In this document: positions 1 through 9,000 of the stretch, piece after piece
Position numbering within the stretch: the stretch's first letter is position 1
Layout: each line of letters begins with the position of its first letter
Source: Anaerolineae bacterium
Lineage (GTDB): Bacteria > Chloroflexota > Anaerolineae > JAADDB01
Reading direction: 5' to 3'
DNA: 36,826 nt
Assembly: GCA_015486845.1 (NCBI GenBank)
Contig: WFQU01000162.1
Span: forward strand, 1-36,826
Program-made: the position numbers and the translations under genes
Notes under the pieces: generated by a model
What the model was told of the DNA's origin: nothing
The model's input: only the letters and a program-made list of their open reading frames with translations
Databases searched by the model: none

Positions 1-9
1 CTCGTATAA

Positions 10-110
10 GACCTCTCCCCTGGCTTACCGCCCAAAGGGGCAGCAAGCCTTCCCCTCCCCGATACGGGGAGGGGAAAAAGCTAAGCGCAGCGCAGCTTGG
101 GGGAGAGGTC
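10..110. repeat. Repeat family R, copy 1 (GGGGAGGGG palindrome)
   Basis: The block starts with GACCTCTCCCCTGG, carries the palindrome CCCCTCCCCGATACGGGGAG in its centre and ends with GGGGGAGAGGTC. An inverted, near-identical copy lies at 33414-33511. The ends are themselves inverted (GACCTCTCCC and GGGAGAGGTC), so the unit can fold as a nested hairpin. No coding potential is seen. It is probably a non-autonomous intergenic repeat. Confidence 0.75.
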
Positions 111-160
111 TCCCCGTAGCATGACTTCTCAAGCCTGCGATCCCCAATCTTGTCAAGGGA

Positions 161-203
161 TTTTCATTCGCTGTGGTGCGCCGCAGTCCTATGCTGACTC
201 TCC
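161..203 (-). repeat. Repeat family S, copy 1
   Basis: On the minus strand this reads GCGGCGCACCACAGCGAATG followed by AAAA. The same sequence is found on the plus strand at 32896-32941 and 36659-36702, and a shortened form (TTTCATTCGCTGTGCTGTGC) lies near 2851-2872. It is a short intergenic repeat of unknown role. Confidence 0.7.
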
Positions 204-409
204 TGAAAATAAACTTCTCTGGAGGGTGGCCGAGGGCATTGCCCTCGGCTACCCTCTTCTCTGAAAAATAGAACGCAGAACAACGCAGGCTGCTTCGCCC
301 GGCGATTAGAAATCGCTGCTACCTCTGCAAAACCTGCCTGCGCAGGTTGCAAGCTAATCGCCGTAGGGCGATTTTGCAGAGGTTGCCGTGACTTTTAGTC
401 ACTGGGCCC
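203..409 (-). repeat. Repeat family Q, copy 1
   Basis: On the minus strand this reads GGGCCCAGTGACTAAAAGTC, then a CGCCCTACGGCG palindrome, a CCTGCGCAGG palindrome, AATCGCCGGGCG, and finally a GTAGCCGAGGGCAATGCCCT palindrome. The same order occurs on the plus strand at 33063-33268, and a partial copy lies at 15887-16030. It is several short hairpins in series with no open frame of note. Positions 410-559, up to the first gene, show nothing I can interpret. Confidence 0.75.
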
Positions 410-559
410 TATGCTATGGTGTGCTGCTGGTTCGTTACGATACCCGTGAAAACAGGTGACACAGTGATGCGAAGACGTAGGGTAACAAAAAACACTTGTT
501 TTTTTCTCTGCATCTTAACAGATTGGCATCAGACGCTTGCTCACTTACCCCGCTTAGCC

Positions 560-823
560 TCAAAACACCAGAATTTTCAGACCGAAGAGCGAAAGCACGA
601 CCAGGAGAAGCAAAATGACGATGGCTAATAAGACAATGCTTAACGTCACGGCTAACATGAACCCACAGCCAAACTGAACGCCATCGCTGAAGGTCAAACC
701 GGTGGTCCAGTCCACCTCGGCCGGCGTCTCGGGCTGGACAACCGGGGATGTTGTTACTTCCTCTGTTTCGGTGTCCTCCAAAGCAGTTAGAATCGCCTCT
801 TCTGGAACGGTTTGCTCTGGCAT
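560..823 (-). CDS. Small C-terminally anchored membrane protein
   Basis: This 87-aa protein starts at the ATG preceded by AAAGGAGCACACC, a good ribosome site; an upstream in-frame ATG at 964 has none. The first ~50 residues are acidic and rich in Glu, Thr and Pro. Residues ~53-87 are one long hydrophobic run (Val, Ile and Leu rich) that reaches the C-terminus. It is therefore probably a tail-anchored or single-pass membrane protein with an acidic soluble segment. No family is recognised. It is divergent from the glycosyltransferase at 1003, and a minus-strand extended -10 sequence sits between the two genes. That it is a real gene is supported by the ribosome site, the promoter and the clean hydrophobic segment; its function is unknown. 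Confidence 0.6.
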   Translation of the reverse strand: MPEQTVPEEAILTALEDTETEEVTTSPVVQPETPAEVDWTTGLTFSDGVQFGCGFMLAVTLSIVLLAIVILLLLVVLSLFGLKILVF

Positions 824-975
824 GGTGTGCTCCTTTATAATAGCAAAATCCTGCCGCCTGTTCAATGCGTGTCGCCGGGCCGGCAGAGAGATAGATATGC
901 CGACTTTCAAGTTATTATTGTCTGACGGTGACAATAACCGACAACGCGGGTATTCGCACGGCATAACAAACGTAA

Positions 976-986
976 ATTATAGCACA
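976..986 (-). promoter_or_regulatory. Extended -10 promoter element for the 87-aa gene
   Basis: The minus strand reads TGTGCTATAAT, an extended -10 (TG-n-TATAAT). The identical 11-mer lies on the plus strand at 26901-26911 ahead of another small membrane-protein gene. No convincing -35 box is visible, as is common for extended -10 promoters. Confidence 0.4.
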
Positions 987-1002
987 GGTTAGGGAATTAA
1001 CC

Positions 1003-2697
1003 ATGTCTACAGGGGAAAGAAATTGGAAGGGCCAGCGCTTGTTAGCCATTTTGCTGCTCTTGTTGGCTTTCGCTTTGTCGCTCTACGCGCTGCGGGCGCT
1101 CTCGGCAACATACGACGAATTGATCGATATGGGTGTCGGGCAGTACGTCTGGCGCAGCGGCGATTTCTCCATCCAGCAGATGCACTACCAGCCGCCGCTT
1201 TCCTATTATGTGAACAGCGTGTTCTTGCCGTTACTGCATTTGCCGGCTAACTTGAATGTGGATGCCAACGGCCATTTCGGCTTCTGGCCCGGCCGGGCAA
1301 TCCTCTACCACGGGCCGTACAGCCCGGATTTGCCGCTTTTCCTGGCCCGTTACCCTTTCGTGATGATTTTTATGCTGGCGGGTGCGCTGCTTTGGCGCTG
1401 GGGCAAACAACTGTTCCGCCGAGAGAGCGCGGCCACGTGGTCGCTCCTTTTCTTTGCCCTCAGTCCCACCGTTTTGGCGCACGGCACGTTAGCCAAAAAT
1501 GACTTCATCCTGGCGGCCATGTTCCTCTTCACCGGCGCTTCGTTCTGGCAATTTCTGCGTCGGCCGCGCTGGTCGTGGTTCGTCGCCACAGCGTTGTTCT
1601 GCGCGGGGGGATTGCTCAGCAAACTGACCGGCGTGGCGCTCCTGGCCGTCATCCCGGCATGGTACGTGGCAACCTGGTATGCTTCCCGGCACGGCGCCTG
1701 GCCGGTCCGTCTCTCGATGCAGCGCGGATTGCTTTGGGGCGCTCTCTTCTTATTGTTGGTCGGCTTTTTCGTGGCCGCTGGCTACGGTTTTCACGGTGCC
1801 TCGGCTTGGTCGCCCGCTACGAGGCCGCATCGCTTGCTGGATCGGGCTTTCTTCTTCTTACCGGGGAGCACCCGGCCGGCATTATACCGCCTGGCCGAGC
1901 GGCCCATCCCCGGCTACGATTACATCCAGATGTTGTTGTACCAGGTGCATCACCAGGAGGTCGGCCACGACAGCTATTTGCTGGGGAACCGTTCGCTGCG
2001 CGGCTGGATCTACTATTTCCCGGTAGCCATAGCAGTCAAAACGCCGCTGGTCACCTGGCTAACGCTGTTGTTAGCGTTTGCAGGTTTCTGGAAAGCCCAA
2101 AAAACGCGAGCTCAACGGGCAAAACAGTGGCTGCGCTTCGCCTGGCTTTGGGTACCCATCGCCGCCATTTTCCTGCCCGCGTTGAAAGTGCGCACGGACA
2201 TCGGCATCCGCTATCTGCTGCCTTTCTACCCGTACCTCTTCTTGTTCTTAGGCTACGCGCTGTGGGTCTGGCAAAAACGTCACTGGAGCAAAGTGATCCT
2301 GGCCGGCTTAGCCATCGGCTATTTGTTCACCATCGTGCGCATTGCGCCGGACTATTTGGCTTATTTCAACGCGGCAGCCGGCGGCCCTGACAACGGCTAC
2401 AAAATCCTGGGCGATTCTAATTTGGATTGGGGGCAGAGCCTGAAAGAACTGCGGTCTTACATGGAGCAAGAAGGGATCGCGAGCGTCAAGCTGGCTTATT
2501 TCGGCAGCGAATTGCCGGAGAAACGGGGCATTCGCTATCAGCCGCTGGGTTGCACACGGACCACGGGCGTCATCGCACTGAGTAGTACGTTCTGGCAAGG
2601 GTTGTATATGGATGATCCTCACTGCTACGACTGGCTACATGCCGTGGCGACACGTGCGCGGGTCGGCCACGCCATCTTCATTTATGATTTGCGCTAA
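1003..2697 (+). CDS. GT39-type (PMT/ArnT-like) membrane glycosyltransferase
   Basis: This 564-aa polytopic membrane protein is of the GT-C type, enzymes that move a sugar from a polyprenyl-phosphate carrier to an acceptor outside the membrane. The first hydrophobic segment (residues ~12-33) is followed by the Asp-Glu pair D38-E39, the usual catalytic acid site in the first external loop, and then by QPPLSYY. About ten more hydrophobic segments follow. A soluble C-terminal stretch contains GDSNLDWGQSLKEL, a motif I associate with this family in Chloroflexota and Acidobacteriota. AGGGA lies 10 bases before the ATG. It is a stand-alone gene; donor and acceptor cannot be told from sequence. The family call is firm and the substrate is unknown. 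Confidence 0.85.
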   Translation: MSTGERNWKGQRLLAILLLLLAFALSLYALRALSATYDELIDMGVGQYVWRSGDFSIQQMHYQPPLSYYVNSVFLPLLHLPANLNVDANGHFGFWPGRAILYHGPYSPDLPLFLARYPFVMIFMLAGALLWRWGKQLFRRESAATWSLLFFALSPTVLAHGTLAKNDFILAAMFLFTGASFWQFLRRPRWSWFVATALFCAGGLLSKLTGVALLAVIPAWYVATWYASRHGAWPVRLSMQRGLLWGALFLLLVGFFVAAGYGFHGASAWSPATRPHRLLDRAFFFLPGSTRPALYRLAERPIPGYDYIQMLLYQVHHQEVGHDSYLLGNRSLRGWIYYFPVAIAVKTPLVTWLTLLLAFAGFWKAQKTRAQRAKQWLRFAWLWVPIAAIFLPALKVRTDIGIRYLLPFYPYLFLFLGYALWVWQKRHWSKVILAGLAIGYLFTIVRIAPDYLAYFNAAAGGPDNGYKILGDSNLDWGQSLKELRSYMEQEGIASVKLAYFGSELPEKRGIRYQPLGCTRTTGVIALSSTFWQGLYMDDPHCYDWLHAVATRARVGHAIFIYDLR

Positions 2698-3062
2698 TTG
2701 GTTTGCCGTTAAAACTGTCCTGCTGGAGGGCAGTGTTTTCGGCAGAGGAATCAATCATAGCCGTTCCCCTGCCGATCGCTTGGAGGGCGGAGCTCTTGCC
2801 AAAGAAAGTAGCCCTACTAAATCGCATAGAGACGCACAGTGAAGTCTCACTTTTCATTCGCTGTGCTGTGCCTTAGTAGTGGCTGTCTAAAAACAACTTC
2901 CCGTTTGTGTCATTGCGAGGCCGATAGGCCGAAGCAATCCCCAAGTTTGTAAGTCGGAGATTGCTTCGGGGCTGCGCCCACTCGCAATGACAGTTGGGGA
3001 AACTTATTCTTGGACGATTACTTAGGCCTATGGTGCCATCTTTACAGCAATAATATCTGCGG
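2698..3062. other. Gene-free interval with repeats downstream of the GT39 gene
   Basis: The convergent interval between the glycosyltransferase and the 168-aa gene contains a degraded family S fragment (about 2851-2872) and the left copy of the inverted repeat that brackets amt (2876-3023). No terminator hairpin with a T-run and no credible small gene were found. Confidence 0.6.
2876..3023 (+). repeat. Inverted repeat flanking amt, left copy (family P, copy 1)
   Basis: The ~147-bp unit begins TAGTGGCTGTCTAA and ends GACGATTAC. Inside it, TGTCATTGCGAG pairs with CTCGCAATGACA and GAAGCAATC pairs with GATTGCTTC, giving a nested hairpin. The reverse complement at 5584-5729 matches along the whole unit with about nine mismatches by eye. 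The match extends beyond the palindrome on both sides, so the two copies come from one longer element. Confidence 0.85.
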
Positions 3063-3569
3063 TTATGCTATGGAGACGGCATGCAGTTGCAGATCGGTGT
3101 GAGAAAGATAGAGCATTTTAGTTTCCTCGGCCGAGTGAACCCGTCCCGTCTTGCTAACATAACCCACAAGCCATTGATATAACTCGGCGATAGACAGGGC
3201 GGTGAAAACTACGCCATCCATTGATCGGGTGATAAACTGCCGGGTGAGATGATACACCGGCCAGCCATTGCCTTGAGCTACAAAGAGAAACTCTGGCAGC
3301 TTACTGAAGCGGATCAATGCCTGTAAGTAGGCATCAAGGCGTTCCGGTAGATGTTGCAAACTGCCTTGGATGGGTAGGCCCGCCACGTAAGTTGTGTATG
3401 TATTCGATCGGATGCCCCCATCCATCATTTGTGCGTAAAGGGGCAGACTGGTCACCTTGCCGGGCAAGCCGAAATACTCTAAGCTAAAAGAAGCGTAATA
3501 GCTCGGCTGTACCTGGTTTTTAATGGAATACGAAGGATTAGGACGATAGCTAATTTCAAGCATAGACAT
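3063..3569 (-). CDS. Hypothetical protein next to amt
   Basis: This 168-aa soluble protein has no signal peptide or membrane segment, and I do not recognise it. The start is the ATG preceded by AAGGAGAGGTATC (an ATG two codons downstream is also possible); the frame stays open upstream but without a ribosome site. It is rich in Tyr, Leu and Ser, with no Cys, no nucleotide-binding loop and no obvious catalytic motif. It lies 92 bp downstream of amt on the same strand, and the two are the only genes between the inverted repeats. It is not PII/GlnK: it is longer than the ~112 aa of that family and lacks its T-loop signature. A role tied to ammonium uptake is inferred from position only. Confidence 0.65.
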   Translation of the reverse strand: MSMLEISYRPNPSYSIKNQVQPSYYASFSLEYFGLPGKVTSLPLYAQMMDGGIRSNTYTTYVAGLPIQGSLQHLPERLDAYLQALIRFSKLPEFLFVAQGNGWPVYHLTRQFITRSMDGVVFTALSIAELYQWLVGYVSKTGRVHSAEETKMLYLSHTDLQLHAVSIA

Positions 3570-3661
3570 GATACCTCTCCTTATGCATGGATTAATATGA
3601 TCAGGCCAACAGCAAATAGCGCCTTTTGTCGTGTAGGCTTTCGTGATCAAGTTCTTTGACT

Positions 3662-5053
3662 TCACTGAGAAGTATGCGTTCCGCCATGGGAAACTTCTTG
3701 GATCCCTTTGAGGTAAATACCCTGAAGCTCAATGCCGGAGAATTCCGGATAGGATTCGATGCCGTGATAGAAAAGATCAAGCCCCTCGTCTTCGACTTCA
3801 GGTGTCACGCGTAGTCTGAACAAATGTTTGATACCTACGAACAGTAATAGCGAGACTGGGAATACAAACGCAGTGACAGCTAACACGCCCAGAGTCTGCA
3901 CGCCGAGCAAGTGGAAGCCTCCACCGTAAAAGAGCCCGGCATCAGTAGCCCACAGGCCAACGGCAAGGGTACCGAAAGCGCCATTAAGCCCGTGCACGGC
4001 GAAAGCACCCACCGGATCATCGATACGGAGTTGTTCCAGCAGTTCGACGCCATAATAAGCAATCAGGCCGGCGATAACACCGATCAGCAAAGCCATGGTC
4101 GGTGTGACAAAAGCACAAGGCGCTGTGATGGCAACTAAACCGCCCAGCGCGCCATTGAAAGCCATGCTGACATCCCATTTGCGGGTATGTAGATAAGCAA
4201 GGAAAATTGCCATAATGGCGCCGGTCGTGGCGGCGAAGTCTGTGTTAACTACGATCAGAGCAATGGCGTTAGCATTAGTGGCGCTTAATGTGCTGCCGGG
4301 ATTGAAACCGAACCAACTTAACCAGAGAATAAAGGTGCCGAGTGCAGCAAGGGGAATGTTATGGCCGCGGATTTGCTTGACGTCCGTCCCAAACTCTTTG
4401 TCCCGGCGTTTGCCGAGGACCAATGTGCCAGCTAAGCCTACTAACGCTCCCACCAGGTGCACCACGGTAGAGCCGGCAAAGTCACGCATGCCCAATACAG
4501 CCAACCAACCATCACTACTCCAAATCCAGTGTCCGACTAAAGGATAGATGAGCAGACCTACAACGAAACTGTATACGAGATCCGCTCTGAAGTCCGTGCG
4601 CTCGGCCATCAACCCTGAAGCGATGGTGGAAGCTGTAGCGGAGAAGGCAAATTCAAAGAAGAAAAATGCCAGTGGCGGTAAGCCATTCAACTCGGGCGGC
4701 ATGTTGCGCAAGAAAAACCATTCTTTACCGAATAGTGCCGTGCCGCTGCCGAACATGATACCAAACCCAAAAGCCCAGAAGCCAACGGTCGTCATGGTCG
4801 TATCTAGAAAGTTTTCTGCCATGATATTGACCACATTCTTGGCTCGTACGAATCCTGCCTCCAGGAAACCGAAGCCGGCTTGCATGAAGAACACTAAGAA
4901 CGCGGCAATTAACACCCACATCGTATTAATTGATTTGGCAAGATCGTTATTGGATAAAGTGCTTGAGCCATCAGCGAGGGCAGTGCTGGCGAATAGCGAT
5001 ATTAATACCAGCGCTAAGAACATTATTGGAAGTCGGCGAACTATTTTACGCAT
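3662..5053 (-). CDS. amt: Ammonium transporter
   Basis: This 463-aa Amt/Mep/Rh channel takes up ammonium across the cytoplasmic membrane. Residues 1-27 look like a cleavable signal peptide (ending ALA-DG), as in several bacterial Amt proteins, and about eleven membrane segments follow. The family signature DFAGSTVVHLVGA holds D191 and the pore His H199; the second pore His is H354 in VHGLNGAFG. WFGFNPGS carries the gate Phe. The cytoplasmic tail has the conserved EDEGLDLFYHG, the part that contacts PII proteins in studied homologues. GGGAG precedes the ATG. No glnK is adjacent; a 168-aa unknown follows instead. The pair is divergent from gltB, fitting nitrogen assimilation, and is enclosed by inverted repeats. 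Confidence 0.96.
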   Translation of the reverse strand: MRKIVRRLPIMFLALVLISLFASTALADGSSTLSNNDLAKSINTMWVLIAAFLVFFMQAGFGFLEAGFVRAKNVVNIMAENFLDTTMTTVGFWAFGFGIMFGSGTALFGKEWFFLRNMPPELNGLPPLAFFFFEFAFSATASTIASGLMAERTDFRADLVYSFVVGLLIYPLVGHWIWSSDGWLAVLGMRDFAGSTVVHLVGALVGLAGTLVLGKRRDKEFGTDVKQIRGHNIPLAALGTFILWLSWFGFNPGSTLSATNANAIALIVVNTDFAATTGAIMAIFLAYLHTRKWDVSMAFNGALGGLVAITAPCAFVTPTMALLIGVIAGLIAYYGVELLEQLRIDDPVGAFAVHGLNGAFGTLAVGLWATDAGLFYGGGFHLLGVQTLGVLAVTAFVFPVSLLLFVGIKHLFRLRVTPEVEDEGLDLFYHGIESYPEFSGIELQGIYLKGIQEVSHGGTHTSQ

Positions 5054-5583
5054 AGCTTTGAGTCTCCCGTTAGGTTATGCATAGAAATGAACGTGTAAAC
5101 ACACTGAATGTGACACGGTTCTTTTCTACAGGTTGCTGTGGAATGACGTGTGTCTTGCATGCAACCCATCTCTTCGTCTTGCGTCTTTGCGCTCCAATTT
5201 TGCGTCGCCTGTGACTTTCTATACCCTCACGCCCGGAATTCGACCATACCCTATTGGAAGCATTAATTTCCTGTACACTTGTACTTCTCCGTTGAGCATT
5301 GTCTGATTCCAGCAGGGAATCGGTACAAACTCCCAAACAAGCTTGTCGTACATAGATTCTCGAGCGCATATCCAGGGTTATGTTGCCCATTTTACGACAA
5401 AGATAGGGGAATTCCATTGCCCGAATGGGTGATTTCCCGGGTGAATAGGGTAGTTTGTAACATTGATGCAGCATTTTTGTGCGTTTCCTGAAAAGAATAT
5501 GATTTTATTTCCGTTTTATCTGTATTGCATTTGACCTGGGCCGAGCCGTTACGCTTGTAAAAGTAAGATCCTATTGCAACGCT

Positions 5584-5729
5584 ATGTAATCGTCCCAGAA
5601 TAAGTTCCCCCAACTGCCATTGCGAGCGGGCGCAGCCCTGAAGCAATCTCTGACTTACAAACTTGGGGATTGCTTCGGCCTATCGGCCTCGCAATGACAC
5701 AAATGGGAAGTTGTCGTTAGACAGCCACT
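5584..5729 (-). repeat. Inverted repeat flanking amt, right copy (family P, copy 2)
   Basis: This is the reverse complement of 2876-3023, with matching ends (GTAATCGTCC on the left, AGACAGCCACTA on the right) and the same internal nested palindrome. With its partner it encloses the amt cassette of about 2.56 kb (3024-5583). Confidence 0.85.
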
Positions 5730-5786
5730 ATGATTCCCCGCTCTGCACACGTTGCTTCCCGCTCTGTCGAATTTCAGGCTGCACAA

Positions 5787-5815
5787 TTGGCCTGACTTGG
5801 CAAAAAGCGTATAAT
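5787..5815 (+). promoter_or_regulatory. Candidate promoter for gltB
   Basis: TTGGCC (5787-5792) is followed 17 bases later by a perfect TATAAT (5810-5815). It faces gltB and lies about 280 bp before its ATG. It is the best sigma-70-like site in the interval. Confidence 0.5.
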
Positions 5816-6096
5816 GTGTTTGTTCGTATCTCTCCCTTCACGGTGTCGTGAAGAACCCTCATGAAGAGTTTGTTTCTCTCGCTGACGAGTTGACACTGGG
5901 CAGGTTATCCCTGCCATATCAAGACAAGACCCCGCTTACGTTGACAACAGGTATGCTAACAATATCGGCATTACGCTCCCGTTGTCAGATAACTTGGGAA
6001 TGTAGAAGGGTTGCGGGGCAGGGCAGGGCATTCCTGCTGTTGCCTTTACGCTTCCTTGTCGCTTCGTGCCACGAATGACTGAGGGAGACCGTTGAA

Positions 6097-9000
6097 ATGA
6101 AGTTAACTATGCCAGATTCTCGTTCTATCACCAACAAAGAGATGCTCCAGATCGCGAGCGAAGTGAGTCCTGGAATGACAAATGTTGCCAAGGACTCGGT
6201 TCGCGCGGCCATACGTGATGCTGCGTCTGAACAAAACAGATATTCTCAAGAGCACGACAGTTGTGCTATTGTTTGTAATATTCACAAAGCAGTTAGAGGT
6301 AGTCATGGCAACGTTAAAAGGACGCTGGAAGCTTTACACAAAATGGGGCATCGCGCCGGTGATGTAGATGGTGAAGGGGATGGCTGTGGCCTCCTCACCG
6401 ACATCCCCAGAATCTTATGGGCTAATTACCTGGCGGAAGCAGGTCGCCCTCGCTGGTTGGCGGAAGATAGCCGTTTTTTTGTTGGGCATCTGCTGATCCC
6501 CATGGCGCATAAACAAGAGGAACAGGCTGTAAAGCGACGCGTTTCGCGCATGGTACAGGAGGAAGGGTTTGACCTCCTGTTGGCACGGGATGCTCTAACA
6601 AGAAAGGTCGCACTGGGTGCCTCGGGCCGGATGCAGGAACCGCTGTTTTGGCAGATAGCAGGCTTGGTGAGCCATAGTCCTTTGGATCGCATCGATGCTA
6701 AGCTTTTCCAGTTGCATTTGCGCATCGAGCGGGAGACTCCCATTCATGTGGCATCGTTTAGCACGCATACTGTAGTTTACAAAGTGCGCGGGGATAGCCG
6801 TACTTTGCGCAATTACTATCCAGAGCTGCTCATGCCGGATTACACCAGCAAAGTTACCATCGGGCATACCCGCTATAGCACCAACACCTGGTCTGTTTTC
6901 GAGCGCGTGCAACCATTCACCATATTGGGACATAACGGCGAGATCAATACCATTCAGCGGCTAAACGAAGAAGCCCGCATGGTTGGGGCAGAGCTGGTCC
7001 CCGGCGCTTCGGATAGCCAGGATGTCAACAGAATGCTGGAGACACTGATTCATGTCTATGGCTTTACCCTGATGGAAGCGATGGAAATACTCTTCCCGCC
7101 CATCTTGAGCAATGTGGCGTCTCTATCTCCTGATTTGCAGGCGCTGCACCGTTACTATCGCTATGCTTTTGGCCCTTTTGCCCAAGGCCCGGCAGCCATC
7201 GTAGCCCATTTTGCCAATGAGGCTCTTTTCAGTGTGGATGCCCTTGGTTTGCGCCCGCTCTGGTTCGGGGAAACGGACAAGGAATACTTCTTCTCCAGTG
7301 AGCGCGGGGTAGTGCCCACGGAGAATGTGGTTAGAGACCCCAAACCATTGGCTCCAGGAGAAAAGATGGCCGTTAGAATGTCTCGCGATGGTGAGATAGA
7401 AATATTGGATTATGTTACTATCCAGCAAAGGTTGCTGCGCCTTGCCTACCGCCGGTTCGGTTCTCTATCCCCCGTGAAGCGCGTTCTGGAAACTATGACG
7501 TACCAAGAAAGTGCTGAAAGACCGGCTGATAGTGTTGCTATCACGATTCCAAAGGCGCCGAACGGGGCAGAGAAGGTAGAAAACTACTTGGCGGCCTTTG
7601 GTTGGCGACGAGAGCATCGAGATTGGGTTAAGCAGCTTAGTGAGCATAAAAAGGAACCCATTAGTTCACTGGGGGCGGACGAACCACTGGCGCCTCTGGA
7701 TGCCGACCCCGTGAATCTGGCCGACTACATCAAAGAATCTGTGGCTGTGGTGACAAACCCAGCTATCGACCGAGAAAGAGAAGCAGAGCACTTCAGCACG
7801 CAAGTCGTGGTGGGCGCTCGCCCTTCCCTGGCTTACGGAACAGTTGACTTGTCTGGGTGCTCGGTCGTCTTGCCTATGCCTATCCTGATTGGTGGATATC
7901 CATTCCCCCCGCTGCTAGACGCCGACTCTTGTCAACAGGTTGCCGGTGCTCTTGGCACCATGACCGTGGATCGGCTTTTGGATTTCTGCGGCGCATCCAA
8001 AGTGCATCGCCTGGATTGTACTTTCCTGGCTGAAGAATCCTTGCCCGACGCCATCGAGAGGTTGAAAAAAGAAGCTGTGGCCGCGGTGCAAAGCGGCGCT
8101 AATTTGCTATTGCTGGACGATGCATCTGTTTGGTCTGGGCAGCGGCACTGGATTGATCCGCACCTGGCCATAGCCGCGGTGGACAGCGTGCTTCGGGAAG
8201 AAGGCCAAGGCGATGACAACTTGCGTCGCCGATGTGGTTTGGTGCTTCGCTCCGGCGCGATCCGTAATTTGCATGATATCGTCGTGGCGCTCGGCCTCGG
8301 TGCTAATGCCATCAATCCATACTTGCTGCTGAAAACGGGTGTAGATTCCGCACAGGACCTTTCCGCTGCTGAAAAGCGCATCCGACTGACCAACTTAATC
8401 ATCGCCTTGAACAGAGGAATCGAAAAAGTCACTTCTACCATGGGCGTCCATGCCCTGCGAGGCTATGGCCGGGTGTTTGGTTCCATTGGCTTGAGCGACG
8501 ACCTGGCCAATTTATTGGGCCTCCACAATTACTGTGGCTCCAAAGGACACGGTCTCACTTGGGAGCGTTTAGAGGCCGCGAGTAGACGCCGGGCCGAGAT
8601 CGCGGGGATGGCCCGGCCTCGTTTAGGCCATACCCATCGCCTGCTCTCTCGAATGTGGAAACCAGCCGGCCGCATTGCTCGCGGCGAGCCCGATAGCTCC
8701 GCGCTTTTTCGCCAAATGGAGGACTTGGAAGAAACCGAACCGGCGGCATTGCGGCATTTAGTATCTTTCGCTACGCCGGCCAATGTACCCGAAATTAGTG
8801 CCGGGGAAGTGGACGCTGGTTTGACAGGGCACGACTTGCCTTTCGTTATATCCTCGATGTCTTTCGGTTCCCAGGGGGAAACAGCGTTTTTAGCCTATGC
8901 TGAGGCGGCTTACCGTCTAAATATGATATCTTTGAACGGTGAAGGCGGCGAGCCTGAGGACGTGCTGGGCGTGTACCCGCATAATCGGGGCATCCAGATA

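Larger units (their letters stand above)
5054..6096. other. Gene-free interval between amt and gltB
   Basis: This 1,043-bp divergent intergenic region contains the right inverted-repeat copy (5584-5729) and a plausible gltB promoter (5787-5815). That promoter implies a leader of about 275 nt. I could not recognise a riboswitch fold in the leader. Open frames here lack ribosome sites and have noncoding-looking composition. The length suggests room for nitrogen control sites, but no known operator was identified. Confidence 0.55.

Noticed and set aside
1-410. CRISPR array or tandem repeats
   Set aside because: Repeats are dispersed and palindromic, with no regular spacing or spacers.
1575-2390. 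271-aa open frame overlapping the first glycosyltransferase
   Set aside because: It is Arg/Gly/His-rich shadow translation of a GC-rich gene; the overlapping frame has clear family motifs and membrane segments.
3063-3569. PII signal protein (GlnK) next to amt
   Set aside because: Length and sequence do not fit; the PII T-loop and signature are absent.
5070-5474. 134-aa minus-strand frame upstream of amt
   Set aside because: No ribosome site and noncoding-looking composition.
2876-5729. Classical composite transposon around amt
   Set aside because: The flanking repeats are too short to encode a transposase and no transposase lies inside; only a repeat-bracketed cassette can be claimed.
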